Assembly: GCA_003415625.1 (NCBI GenBank)
Contig: PYIU01000007.1
Location: 310,001 to 374,000 of the forward strand
Direction of reading: 5' to 3'
From: Aquanectria penicillioides
Taxonomy: Eukaryota > Ascomycota > Sordariomycetes > Hypocreales > Nectriaceae
DNA: 64,000 nt
Shown here: positions 23,473-35,878 of the stretch, one piece after another
Numbering within the stretch: position 1 is the stretch's first letter
Layout of the letters: each line of letters begins with the position of its first letter
The notes under the pieces: model-generated
The model's database searches: none
What the model was told of the DNA's origin: nothing
What the model saw: the letters and a program-made list of their open reading frames with translations, nothing else
Program-made: the position numbers and the translations under genes

Positions 23473-23825
23473 CTTTCAGAAATTAAATGACAGAAACACG
23501 AGAAAACCCCATCACTTCATTAGATCATCTGTTCCGCGAGCCGTGGGTAAGAGTCATGCAGGCCTAACAAAATGGTCGAAAGAAGCTCCAAACACAGCCT
23601 GTATTCTGATTAAGCTCAAATATTCAGCTAAGCGATGTGTATTCCAAGCGCAATTACATAATTCGCAGTGAAGGGAGGCAGATCATCTTGCGAACCTTGC
23701 CAGATTTGTGACTCGCGTATCCACTTCTCTCATCCGTCTTCCGCTATTCCCCGCTCCGCGTCGTCACAGCAGCAGCAGCAACTTGTCGACTCCAACCAGG
23801 ATTAGCAAGCATCAGACAGCCGACT
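23473..23825 (+). promoter_or_regulatory. Promoter of Zn2Cys6 regulator
   Basis: 353 bases between the dehydrogenase stop and the regulator start, with a (CAG)n-like run at about 23768-23780 in the presumed leader. No gene is seen. Confidence 0.4.
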
Positions 23826-25902
23826 ATGTCAGAGCCGGAGCTCCCAGAGAGTGGGCATAATCCTGGGCAGAAGCGGCCCAGGATTTCCGGTATGTATCAA
23901 CGCAAAAGAGCCGTGGCAGCATGTCAGCCATGTCGAATCCGCAAGACGAAATGCGACAATGTGAGGCCAACATGCGGATTTTGCACTCGCCACGGTGCGC
24001 AGTGTACGTATGCTGACCCGGGTAACGATCATTCGTCGTACGTTTAATGCATTTAACCAGTTTCTTACTATATTCTTCATATACTGAATTGTGTGCTATA
24101 GGTTCGATCCCGCGAGTCTGGCAATTTTAGATCGTCTCAACCACGTTGTTTTTTTACTGGAAAAGGTTCCATCGGAGCCAGTACAGAATAACTTTCACCA
24201 TCAAGCACTTTCTAGGCGACAGCAACCTGATCCAGGGGCGACTTCCCTCGGAGGCGAAGCGCCGCTGGATGAAATGGACCTCGAGGATGATCTTCTTGAA
24301 GAGACGCCCAACTTTCCGGCTGCGAGTAACAATTGCGAAGGAGTACTGAAATGGCCCATATTTCATGGCTCCGTTCCTGAAATTGATTCCTTCGTAAGTG
24401 ATGGCGAAGGAGACGAACCATCCAGGTTGCTAGAGCCTCGATCTGGTCCAAGCACCCTGGGAAGAGGTATTCAAGAAGAGGATTTTATCTCCTTATCTCA
24501 AAGGTTTCTCGGGTTTGTTCACACAAAAAATCCGATTCTCGATGTTGGAGAGTTTTCCAGCTTCGTCAAGGATGCTGCAGAGACAGGCCTACGATGGGAT
24601 GGGCCATCGTGCCTGGTGGTAAGCCCTTTGCCAAGCTACTCAAGTGTTGATATGTCAAGGCAGTGACTTACTTATTGATAGCTGATTGCTTGCTCCCTGG
24701 GATGTGTTGCTTCACCTTTTAGGTCCATGGAAGATACCGAAGGACCACTGGCGAATGCAACCTCGATTCTCGCTAATAAAGACACAAGCCAGGCTTATTA
24801 CTTGGCCGCAAAGAAGCGACTGGGGCTCATGAAGCCGTCCTTGCTTTACATCCAGTGTTTGTTTCTTTGTGGTGTACTTGAAATGTATTTTATGGATGCC
24901 CTACAAGCCTGGCACTACTTCAACTTGGCATGCGTGCAGTTCCGAAATCTTCTCTGGAGGCAGAGACATGCCCAATTCAACCCCATAGGTGATCTCTCGC
25001 GCGAGACTCGTCGGATGGAACAACGACTTTATTGGTCCTGTATGAAATCTGAATGGTAATCATGAAAATAAATGTGGCTGTTAACAGAGCTAACGCAATG
25101 AGCTGCTAGCGAGTTAAGATGCGAAATCACCGCGCCAGCTAGCGGAATCAATCGTTTCGGGTTTCCCAACATCTTTCCATCGCCTCCCAACGAGTTAGCT
25201 TCGTCGCCTTCCATCCACCAAAGCACTGACAGTCCCGGGGATGTCATCAACCTGGAAGAAGAAAGAAGTTGGTTTTACTACCTGGCGGAGATCTCTTTCC
25301 GAAGAATGATGAATCGGGCATTTGCAGCCTTGGGAAGCCGAGGAGAGTTAGGTTGGATCCAGGATTTCCAACAGAACCTTCAACAATGCCATGCTTTCAA
25401 CCATGAATTAGACGTCTGGTAAGTGGGTAATCCTCAGCACTTTTCGTATTGTTAATATTTGAAAAGGTGCTCTCACATCCCGCCTCAGATTAACCTTGAT
25501 CAGAGTGAAGGGGTAAATAATGAGTTGGCACACTATGTGCGTGCGCGAGCAATAGCTTGTCGAGAATGGATCCACCGACCGTTCTTGTACTACGTTATTC
25601 ATCAACCCCTTGATGATGCCTTTATTGCTCAAGCCTTGCCTCTTGCAGAGAAATGCCTTGAACTTTGTGTTCAATGCCAGCTGAGAGCTCATCCATTTCA
25701 CCGGCACCATGGTACTTGGTATATTGCCCGTACCTCGATAACTCGAGCGTTGCTACTGATTGCAGCAGCTCGTAGCAAGAAGTTGAAGCTTCCAGATCGG
25801 TGGAGAGAAGCAATTGACTCCGCATTGCAGGTCATAGAGTACTGGGCAGTGGAAGCACCAGACCTGAAAAAGGCAAATGACGTGCTAAGAGATTTAATAT
25901 AA
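23826..25902 (+). CDS. Zn2Cys6 transcription factor (fungal-specific)
   Basis: Five exons (23826-24037, 24102-24618, 24682-25055, 25110-25418, 25467-25902) encode 615 residues. The N-terminal zinc cluster CQPCRIRKTKC...CGFCTRHGAQC has the standard C-x2-C-x6-C-x6-C-x2-C-x6-C spacing. It is followed by a linker, an acidic region (MDLEDDLLEE) and the fungal transcription-factor middle homology region, with segments such as AYYLAAKKRLG and RRMEQRLYWSC. It is a nuclear regulator. It sits between a dehydrogenase pair and a convergent sugar porter, so control of that sugar module is the obvious hypothesis. All four introns are 48-64 bases and keep phase. Confidence 0.88.
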
Positions 25903-26206
25903 AATTCACTCTTTATCTTCTATGCTATTCTTGGTCTTCGTTCATAAAGTCCGTTTGATTCCTTCAAGTCTCGTATGGCCAAGGTTTTGACTAATCAGAG
26001 TTCCCGAGCGTTTTTTATAAGGCAACCAGCACTAGCATAGGTTCATGCAGAGGCAAATAATGTATAATTTAAAACCGGAGTTATAGTAATCTTTGCTTGG
26101 TTCAAGGAGATAATTGACTTGATGAGGGATAGTTTTGAAATCTCAAGCTGCCTTCCTTGCTAGCTCTTCCTTGCATCGGTTTGTTGGGAGTCGCTCATGG
26201 AGCATG

Positions 26207-27984
26207 TCAAGCAGCACGCTCAATTTGTGCCGACGTTGTCTGATTCTTGTCAGTAGACCTTTCTCTCTTAGCCTCGAAGGTATCTTCTTCGCCCATTTCC
26301 ATTTTGCTTTCATTCAGCTGCTCCCGTTTTCCTTCAAAAATCTCAGCAATTTCTTCCAATGTGTGTCCTTTAGTCTCGGGGAATAGAAGCCAGATCAGGC
26401 CCAATAGAACTGCTAGGATGCAGCAGAATACGATATAGTACTTCCACTGAATGCTTCTCATAGCAATGGGGTTGACCTGGTTGCCAAAAATGAGACCCAC
26501 AAATGCCGAGATGTAGGTCACTGTCAATCCACGGCTTCGCAGGGTATATGGGAAGATCTCAACAGGGTAAGCTTGGAGGAGAGGCGTCCAGGCGATGTCG
26601 TAGAAGAAATAGTAGATGAAAATGAACGCAACCACTGCCCTTCCAACTGACTCTCCACCGCTTTGGACGAAATGAGCCGTCAGAGCGGTCCAAATGATGT
26701 AACTGGCCAGCATGCCGGCAGTAGAAGTCAAGAATAGAGTGCGACGGCCAAGACGGTCAACCATCAACGCACCGAGGAAAGTGGCAATAAGCCAGTTGAA
26801 AATTTGTAGGAGGCCATTAATAAGGGTCTGGTCCTTCACTTTGGTGATTCCAATGGTGTTGAGGACGAGGGTCAAGTAATAGCTCACAACACCAACACCA
26901 TTCCACTGGCTGAACCAACCAACAATGACGGCAATCACAGTGCGGCGACGGTTAGCTGGCGTTCGGACGAGGTCGAGCCACGATGTTGAGGACAATACCT
27001 CGGATTCCAGAGCAAGAGTCTCTTGAACCTCGGACATCTCAAACTCAACCAAGGGAGCTTGCGCATCGCCGTCGGCGTGATAATCTGCGAAGATTTTCCG
27101 CGCCTGTTCGACCTTTCCCTTAGACAGGAGATATCTTGGAGAATCCGGAACGAACAGAACTCCTAGAAGCTGGATCATAGGAACAGCACCTTGGAGCAAC
27201 GATGGGATTCGCCAACTCCAGTCTGAGCTTAACTTGAAAGTACCGTACGTGCACCAAGCAGCAAAGATGGAACCAAAGTACTGCAAGTGGGGTCAGAATC
27301 CAGATTTTAACTATTGAAACAATGAAATTACTCACGAAAAACGTGTTGTAGAGTGCTGTGATCTTTCCTCTGTGTGATGGATATGCCAATTCGGCGATTA
27401 GAATCGGGCTTGGCTGGCTGATGAAGCTGGTGCTGAAACCGAGGAGTGCTCTGGCTGCCACAAATGAGCCGAAATTTCGGGCCAAGCCCTGCATAATGGC
27501 AAAGCCGACGCAAGCAACTAGGCCTCCCATCAGAGGGATCTTGCGACCGTATCGATCGGAGACGAAGGTTACAACCGGAAGCGAGACGACCTTGCCCAGG
27601 GGGTAGACGGCATTCATCAGGCCGAGCACTGCGCCTTCGGGATTGTCGAAATATTTGCGCCATTGAGGGAGAGTCTGGAGGCCATTCATCATGGATCCTA
27701 TTTAAAAACAACCATTCAATCAGTGGCAATGCTCCTAGTCGCGGGGAGGGACAAAGAGGACAAACCATCATAACCGATAGATGCCGACGACAGAAGAGGA
27801 ATAAGGAGGACCAGGTTCAGCTTGATCAAATACCAGGTACGATACCATGGCTTGGGATCCTGTGGGAGTACCTGCGTGATCCGTGTTAGACTTCATAGGT
27901 CTCTACGTGTGTGGAATGGCAATTGATGCTTACTGCGCTGAGTTTCTTGCCAGCTGCGGCTTCGGCTTCACTTTTCACAGCCAT
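26207..27984 (-). CDS. MFS sugar porter
   Basis: Four exons (27984-27934, 27871-27766, 27697-27336, 27280-26207) encode 530 residues with 12 predicted membrane segments. Sugar-porter signatures are present: DRYGRK and DRLGRR between helices 2/3 and 8/9, PDSPRYLLSKGK after helix 6, PVEIFPYTLRSRG in the second half, and FPETKGHTLEEIAEIF at the end. Plasma-membrane uptake of a hexose, pentose or disaccharide (lactose/cellobiose-type porters look similar) is expected. The C-terminal tail is long, charged and cytosolic. It converges with the Zn2Cys6 regulator 300 bases away, completing the putative sugar module. Confidence 0.9.
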
Positions 27985-28899
27985 GGTCTAAGACCTAATC
28001 AGCGATGCCGACTGATGGGAAGTTAAAGAAAGCTGTCGTATGAAGGGCGAAGAGACGATGGTCGGGAAAGAAGATGCGAGATGCTGCAAGCTGTTCAATG
28101 ACAAGAAATCGAACTGGGCATCGATGCAAGATATTTATCACACGCACGTATACTTTTCAACCTTCCGAAATTGAACCAGGCCACGACACCAGCCATGGCC
28201 ATTGCACAAGTCACGAGGCTTGCGACTTTAGCAAGGCTAGTCCGCGGGGAAGCAATAGCTGATTCTTTCCACCCCGTGGGGAAACGCATTGGCGCAAAAG
28301 GGGTCGTCGTGTGGTTACATTGCGGAGTAGCTCGCCATGGCACCTCCACTTTTGTGTGAACGGGTCCGGGGCCATGACGAACCCCCTGGAGTTGGAGTCG
28401 TGCCCCAGTCAGATTGACGAATCATGATGGCTGGGGAGTCGCGGTAAGTGGAGTTGATGGATTGAGGTCTTCCGCCATTCCCCGGCACTAGCAGCCCTTG
28501 GAACAGCTTCAGCACCAGCCAATGCCATGGAACTGGAGACAAGTCCGTCATATGATGTGAATTCAGTTGGTTCTAGACATACATCCAACCAACATGGTTC
28601 CGAGGCGGCCTTGGGAGGCAATTGAATCCGGCACTTAACTCCCAAATTTTCCACCGTACTTCCGATGGAGAAGATATTGCTGATTGAATCGACTAGGGTC
28701 TATGGCGATCCTCCAATCGGAAATGACCAATTCACATCGCCGCCAGAGAGAGTGATGAATGTGTTGATGTATCACTGCTCTGCTGCTTAGTCAAGGGAAA
28801 ATTATGGCATCACTTTAATCGTTCTTAAAAGCTGCATCATATTAGATATCAAGATACTTATGGCGCAATAAGGACAGATTAATTATATGGACCTGTACT
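27985..28899. other. Gene-free interval
   Basis: About 0.9 kb upstream of the sugar porter and downstream of the FG-GAP relic. Overlapping short frames on both strands do not look like protein. It should contain the porter promoter. Confidence 0.45.
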
Positions 28900-31690
28900 A
28901 TCAAACACTACGCGTGAATTGGTGGCTGATTCTATGCACCCGGATAGGGGCCTGGCTTGTATGTGTAAGTAATGCCATGAGTGGGCTCTGTCAAGGTCAC
29001 AGGCGGTGGAACGATACTGCTTTGTACGGTAACAATGTTGGACGTCAAATCACTTAACGTAAGTTGGATGGACACCTGAATCCGCGAGGTTGTTACAGGT
29101 GGTAATTTAATCCGAACGGTGATTGCAGTTGTGTGGTATTTGGTACCCCCGCCGGTGGTCTCGGGCCAAGTCTCCTTGATGGTCTCAGTGATGACTGGAA
29201 AACTTTATTACAGTTTTGGAAGGGAGTGGCCATGGCAATGGTACAAGTGTACAAGGCGGCTGACATCCTGCTGTCAGTTCCTTGGAACTCCAGATTGTCG
29301 GGTCGATATAAACAACGGAGCCATTGCCACTCTGATCATCGCCGCCATCACCACCACTGCCCCTGGAATCATCGGAGTCACTGATGGGCCAGCGGCAATT
29401 CTGCCAGGGATTGAGTCTTCCGGTATCAGGGGCATTCGACACAGAGTCGGCACGTTCATCTCCACTCATCTAATCAAAATACAAGCTAGGTTAGCTCGAG
29501 GGATGTCATTCGGGAGCAAGGTGAGCTTCACTTGCCTCGGTGATTCCGATAGCAGATCCACGAGATCCAACTCTCGGCGAAACTTAGCGGCTTGTTCAGC
29601 GAACAGATCCATCGTCTCGATGAAGATGGTGCCAGGATCATGAGCGGCCAGTAACACGACCTACAACCACGTAGTCCAGACGGCCATCGCCATTGGTATC
29701 GGCAAACTGAACATCCTGTGCCATAACGCCGACGCCATCGGTGACTAGATAGCGGAGACCCCATGATATATCGGTTGTGCCTGCGCCTTTTTTTCTTCCA
29801 CATGACAACAGCCCCTCGATCGTTCACGTAGAGACAATCATCTAAGCCATCGCCATCCAAGCTAAGTCGGATTTGGTGTCAGTCGATCCTGGTTCCATGG
29901 ACAGCGAGGTGGGGGTTAGCAGAAAACTTACTCGACAAATCGCACGTTTTGGACTTGAAGGTCCATCTAAACTTGGTCTCAATGGTGTTGCTAGGGCTCA
30001 AGGCGAACTCTCCACGTTCCACCCAACTCCAACCTCCCTCACTGCCCCTGTTCTGCCACCATGGGGATTTCCCATAGTGTTCGCCAATAATGATGTAATC
30101 TGCATTACCGCTATTCGTTAGAACCCCCATCCGGACTTGTTCCCTAGGATAACCTGTCCCTTTTGTGATAGGACCCAAATCATCCCAAGGGTCTTTTTTC
30201 TTTCCTTCGCTCAAGTAGCGCCAGCCTCTGTCGTCGTGATCGACCCAGAAGTAGTCGCTTGTACCATCGCCGTTCACTAAAATATGATTGACTTGGTCTT
30301 CATTTTGGGTGTGTACAGGATCAAGGGCATGATATTCAAGACTTACGGTCACACAGAATGACCCCTTCTCCTTCCTGATACTTTCCTCCGCTTCCATTGC
30401 TCTCCCATAGGGCTACCTTCACATTTTCTTCGACGAGCAGGTAGTCCACCTTACCATCATTAGCAATTTCCACCGGCCGGACTTAGACTTGTTTAGCGCC
30501 ATCTGTTCCTCCAGCAAAAGTAAACATTTGCGACCACCGGGGCACCATTGAAGTTTGTTGCAGTCGGTTGACGAACGCCTCTACCTTGCCCCCAGCACCG
30601 ACGAGCATTATTCAACTCAATCCTCGCCTGTTAGGCAACCGAGGACTATTTTATCAACCGTTTTGGCAGAGACCCCGGTAGCGATGACTCCAAGCTTATG
30701 GGAGCCAGGCATAGTGTCGACACTAGTGTTCAACCAGCCGGTTACCTCCCCCGTGTCCTGGTGGACGAGACAAAGATCGGCTCGTCCATCACCTATCTCA
30801 TTCTATGATTGGCAAACAGAGAGCTAAAGGAAATGTAGTCGAAGCTTTTGGGTTTTTATAGATAGAAAGATGAGAAAGAAGCTGCCTAATGCTCACCGTC
30901 AATGTCCACCATTTGAATGGTGTCATTTGTTGCGCCGACTCCCCCAGCAATGCGGCCAAGCGCCTGCCATCGCCATACTCCATCTTTCTCAAGCCAGTTG
31001 ATCCAAACAAAAACATCGCCATTATCAGGGTCTACATAAATACGATCGTCCCTTCCATCTCCGTTTAAATTATGCAACGTTTAGCCGACAAGGCAGTCAG
31101 ATTGGAAGTAAAGTCACTCCGGGAACATAACTCCTGTTCCATCCCGCTTTACCGTTGGATTCACAACATTCCCTAGAGGATTCCATTTTTCCAGATGTTT
31201 TCTTTTCGGAGTCTGTGATATTGAGATGAACCTTGACTGCTCCCGTTTTCGCATCAACGCAGGCATAATCCTTTAAGCCGTCACCTTCAAGGTCCATGAG
31301 CTGAAGTTGGTCACGAGGGCAAGCCAATTCCGCAACGACACCACGTTTTTACTACCAGGGCACACACGGACCGTCAGTAGTAGCTCTGAATCCAATAAAG
31401 GTCAGTCTGTCCCCTAACCGAGGGAAAATGTTGCTAGGAAGAGAAACGACATACACGTTTGCCCCATTCGCGATCTGCCCTACTCTGTACCAAGATGGCG
31501 TTAATTTGCAGTTTGCTGGACCGGTAGAGCCTGGAGATGTTTGCGCCGTCCCAGGCTTAGAGATCCAGCCTTTTTTTTTCATCCTCTTCGATAGCAGCAA
31601 AATACGCATCGGCCATTTTTACATAGCCACTATCTATAGGTGAAGGCCATCCGCTAGGTCGGAAGTAGAGAGAGCTTCGTTCATCGAGGC
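28900..31690 (-). pseudogene. Broken SGNH-hydrolase / FG-GAP (VCBS) repeat gene
   Basis: Read on the minus strand, the region carries in order the C-terminal end of an SGNH hydrolase domain (SPIDSGYVKMADAYFAA), several FG-GAP/VCBS repeats with DxDGDGxxD cores (DLEGDGLKDYACVD, NLNGDGRDDRIYVDPDNG, VNGDGTSDYFWVDHDDRG, MDGDGLDDCLYVND) and a C-terminal tail with VVYIDPTIW and CQPPCTLVPLP, as in large secreted fungal proteins. The pieces lie in different frames separated by stops, and a 9-base A run near 31569-31577 shifts frame. The N-terminal part of the hydrolase is missing upstream. Intact relatives would be secreted, calcium-binding beta-propeller enzymes. I call it a pseudogene because multiple independent breaks are present. 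Confidence 0.75.
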
Positions 31691-33450
31691 CATCATCACT
31701 TTCTTCCTAGCACAGACATACGTAGAAACCAACCTAGGGATAGCTTTGTTGGACGTCTCAATCCGTGGAACTCAGCTGGGATAGTTACTACTCGATGCTG
31801 GAATGATCCGACACGCAAGAACCCAGAACCAACCCCATTTCCAGGGCGCACAATGTGTAACCAGCCCCATTCTCAAGTAGGGGTGGAATCAGTACAAACT
31901 CGGCCTCTGTATCGATCAACTCCAACTAACTACAATTTGTGCTAGTGGTTAGACCTGGGAGTCTTTCCTACGTCAAAAGCAGAACCAAGTCCTCTACAAT
32001 TCCCTCACCCTATCATCCTCAAACGATATGTTGAATACCTTTCGATACAGGATCGATTTGAGGCCTCAATCCTCGTGGATGTCACTCTTCACACTCTTTT
32101 CTGTCGATGTTGTTTCCATCTGTCTTCTTTTTTATTCTTAGCCATCTCAGACTTCTAGTCTGAGCCCTCAGCTACCTGCCACCGCGCGCGATTTCCATGG
32201 CAATGTGGTTACAAATCTCGCAGAGCGGTAGACTGCCTATGGCGCAGCTTGCGAGAAGGGAGCCAAACTACATTGTCTTATGCCCCTTTCTGAGGAAGCT
32301 GCTCAGGTGGCCAACAAAATGCTTTCGCCAAGGATCTTGAGTTCTTGCAGCACTGGGGATTAGAAGAAGAAGAGGTTTGGTCTGCATGCAGATGGGTCAG
32401 ACACTCGCGCGTCATATTTCAGAATATGCCTAGACGAAACACCTACCTGTCTCGGCATCGCCAGAAATTTCATCCATGTCTACTGGATAAACAATAGAGC
32501 ACCGCGTTTATGGCCTGACCCTAATGATCCTGGCGAAGTAGCTGATAGCATGGGCCATGTAAGTTCTTTACGGATCCCGGTAAATCGATATTCAGACAGT
32601 CTCTTTTACAAACCCTCCGTTATATGGGCTAAAATCAGGCAACATGGGTGTGAGCAGTGCTGACTTGAGTGATTATGGCAGTCTTCTCAACCGTACTTCA
32701 CTAACTCCTTCATTGTGAATCCTGATGTTATAATTGCGGACCTTGCAGTCAAGCCCTCTATGGACAGAACTATCCCTGCATGGGAAGATTTTGTTCCGGT
32801 AACAAACATTCGCCGAGTAAGTTTGGTATTTGCATTGAATTAAATGAGGTTTCGCCATTTTTTAAACCACTAACTTGGAGTCTCAAGATTGGAGTGACGG
32901 GACATGGATGCAATGGGTAAGATAGCCGAAATCTTACTTCCGATTCCTTTGCCACGCCCTTGCTTCTTATTGTGTGTAGCAAATGAAAGTAAAAACAACC
33001 CCTATGATAATTACCACTCAGGAGAAGAGAGAGCAGCTAGCCTCACATTTTCGGTATTTGTAGACAAAAATGTGCGAGCGTCACAGTGTTGATGTATCCA
33101 ACCTCATGTACATTATTCAATGTTGGATTGTCAACCACAACACTCTATCAATTGTGTTCCAGGCACTGATAAATAACTTTGACGGAAACCTAACAATTGG
33201 CACGTGGGAAAATGGTATAACGCTTGATGCAGGGAGGGATCCGAATGAGTGCCATGCTGTACTTGGCAGCCGTAAAGGAGTAGGAGTAGCATGTCTTCTC
33301 CTAACCCACAAGGCAAAACTCGGAATAAGAACGGCCACCAGGGTTGAAATATTCACGACTAATATTCCCTGTGCAGTCGCCAGGACTGCTTCTACGATAG
33401 ACGAAGACGCGAAGATTATGCTCTGTTCACTATTACTACTCCATGACTAA
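31691..33450 (+). pseudogene. Protein-like fragments of an unidentified gene
   Basis: Plus-strand stretches read like protein and adjoin plausible splice sites. 32390-32560 ends LWPDPNDPGEVADSMGH before GTAAGT. 32680-32818 contains SFIVNPDVIIADLAVKPSMD and ends before GTAAGT. 33165-33450 contains LINNFDGNLTIGTWENG and NIPCAVARTAST. A phase-0 join of the first two blocks is possible, but no model links all three without a stop. I do not recognise the family. It is either a spliced gene I cannot complete or a relic; the broken gene next door favours a relic. Confidence 0.35.
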
Positions 33451-33783
33451 GTCAGGTTTTCTAGTGGCAACAGGTTCATTCGCTTTGCCTTTTATGAGGA
33501 AATTGGAACCTTGTGGTGAAGCTTCTGCAGTTATTTATTGACAAGATATTCTATAATTCTGCTAGAGCAAATGCAATCATCATTCTCCTGGCTCTATAGA
33601 TATCTGACCTTTAGGCATTTGATAGATTTAGGGGTGCGAATGACCTCAGCACCAATCAAATTGAAGAGACTGATGATAAAATATGCAACTTGATTAATTA
33701 ACTCGTACCTAACAATTAAGTTATAGCAGCTTTCAGTAGCGAAGAATTGAAATCTTTTAAGCATATAGAGTCTAAACAATGTA

Positions 33784-35163
33784 TCAGGACAAACCATTGA
33801 TCCTCGCCTTCCTCAGCGAGTCTTTTAAAGTAGCAACCTCTTCTGAGGGGAGAATACTTTCCCATGCAAAGAAGTAAAACTCGTTTCCATGATTTGGGGA
33901 ATCTATACCAGGCGTCAGACCCAAGAGATGCATCCTCCGCCGATCCCAGAATGCGAAGCCTAGGGGACGAAAAGAGTCGAACTTGACACCAGGAATAGGC
34001 GAGTCATTGCCAGCACCGCTTGTAATCCATCTAAAAAAAGTCACACCGTAAGCCTCCATCGCCAAGGCGTCCTGAGTCTGGCCCCAAAAATAAGCGTCGT
34101 TCGGAACTGGGAATTTGACTGGGGTGCCATCCTCTGGTACAGGAGAATCTGTTAGCAAAGGATGGAACTTCTTGTCCCGACGAAAACCACGCAAAACCCA
34201 AGTGCACTCTTTGCGTTTCGGCAACGCCGTTATCCACCTAGTACTCGCCGAGGCGGGAGGTGGCCGGGGCAATCGGTAGTATACATCTTTCGTCATGTCC
34301 CCGTGTGTTGCTAAATATTGCATCGCCGACACGACTTCCTCTCCGTTACAAACTGGGGAGTAACCTGTCTTGAAAAATTCGGCCAGGTCCATATTGATCA
34401 GCATGTCGATGTCTTCTTCAGACCAGCCAAGGGTGTGCACCTTTTCTGCAATCAGACACTGCACTTCGCCCGTTAGTTGTATGATCCACATGGCACGCAA
34501 AGCTCGCATTTCCTCTACCCAGCCGGGTTGCCCTGCATCTACCATCTTGGCTGGTGTGCCAACAAACTTGCGATCCCAAGCCGGAACCCAACCACCGTTC
34601 GGGCCATAGTCGTGTGTGTAATGGGGTTCAGGATCAAAGGCGTGCAAGGGCCTGAAGTCCGGGTCTCTCAACAGCTTTAGGCACGATGCCAAGCATTCTT
34701 GTGAGAGAAGAGAGATCTGATATGCTGTTGCAACGACGGATCGCAGTGCTGCCACTGACACGATCGAGCCCGACAGACTTTCAGACCCTAGAGACTTGAA
34801 TATTGTGTATTTTGTTGCAGCAAAAGGGAGCATGCCGCGCAAGAATCGGGCCTGGAACTCGTCCAGATTCTTAAAAGGGAGGGCCTTTGAGCGAGCAAGT
34901 ATTACTCCTCGAACGAGTTCTTGGATCGGGGGTGGAAGTATCGAGTTGGGACCAGATATTATGCCTTCGGTGATGGCAAGAGCATGACTGTTGAATAGGC
35001 GCCATGCTCGAGGCGATGCCCTCAGGAGGTTCCAGAGAGTGTCGAGGCCCGGAAGGCTGGTGACGATTGGAAGCAGGATCTCGGGTGACAACCGTTCCAG
35101 AGACGCTGACTGCTCAAGCCTGGAGACAGCCCCAGCTGGAGAATTCCCATCATATTCGTCCAT
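33784..35163 (-). CDS. F-box-like domain protein, otherwise unknown
   Basis: One uninterrupted frame of 459 residues. The N-terminal segment LERLSPEILLPIVTSLPGLD followed by LWNLLRASPRAWRLFN resembles the F-box-like fold (LPxEIL...L...L..LR.V...), suggesting a substrate receptor for an SCF ubiquitin ligase through Skp1. The rest is soluble and has no catalytic motif I recognise; this layout (N-terminal F-box, about 400-residue unique part) is common in expanded fungal families. No signal peptide or membrane segment. It lies between a relic block and a regulator and has no obvious functional link to either. Confidence 0.75.
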   Translation of the reverse strand: MDEYDGNSPAGAVSRLEQSASLERLSPEILLPIVTSLPGLDTLWNLLRASPRAWRLFNSHALAITEGIISGPNSILPPPIQELVRGVILARSKALPFKNLDEFQARFLRGMLPFAATKYTIFKSLGSESLSGSIVSVAALRSVVATAYQISLLSQECLASCLKLLRDPDFRPLHAFDPEPHYTHDYGPNGGWVPAWDRKFVGTPAKMVDAGQPGWVEEMRALRAMWIIQLTGEVQCLIAEKVHTLGWSEEDIDMLINMDLAEFFKTGYSPVCNGEEVVSAMQYLATHGDMTKDVYYRLPRPPPASASTRWITALPKRKECTWVLRGFRRDKKFHPLLTDSPVPEDGTPVKFPVPNDAYFWGQTQDALAMEAYGVTFFRWITSGAGNDSPIPGVKFDSFRPLGFAFWDRRRMHLLGLTPGIDSPNHGNEFYFFAWESILPSEEVATLKDSLRKARINGLS

Positions 35164-35878
35164 GCGAGAAGAGATTCAAGAAAGGATCTGGGAGTGGAGG
35201 AGAGTATATTCGAATCCTTGTCCTCATTTAGTGCATGGCTTCAGAGGGGCTAAAGATAGACGGTCAGGCATTGCTGAGAGAACCATGCCATGGAAATTCA
35301 GTTTACCCGGGCCCGAGTGGTACAAGGTATTCGCTTCCCCTTTAGTGATAGCTAGCCATTTTTCTCGGGGCGAGTAACGCGATATTCATTGGTCTACTGG
35401 TTTTAATATTTCAATTAAAGATCCGTCTCAGCAAAGAATACCATTGAAGAGACCATTTTGGGCGTTTTACCGCAAGGTATTTGGGTCGAAAATCCAGCGA
35501 ATATCGGGACCAATGTTAGTCATTCAAACCCTTGAACTGAGTGAAAGATATGTTGCACCATTTTGGAGCTCGTTCAATCGCTGACAAGACCGGCAAGTCG
35601 CACAGTGGCTTATTGTTATGACTAACATGATTCAGGAAGCAATTTAAGGGAGCAGCGGGTAAATAAAGGGAAACCATAAAGTGAGCGGAGATGAGCAAAG
35701 AGTCACTAGCTGCAGATCTGACTGATCCAAACCAGCACGCCGAATTAATCAGCATTTAAATGGAATAAATTAGACATATGTAACCCACTTTTGAATCGCA
35801 TTACTCTTACATAGAGCCTTCTACAACTTCCTGCTGAGTAGTTGCCTGTGAAGTTTCTGGTATAGGCTTGATGCATCG
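35164..35878. other. Gene-free interval
   Basis: About 715 bases between the F-box-like gene start and the 3' end of the next regulator, both on the minus strand. It should hold the promoter of the F-box-like gene. I see no further gene. Confidence 0.45.
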
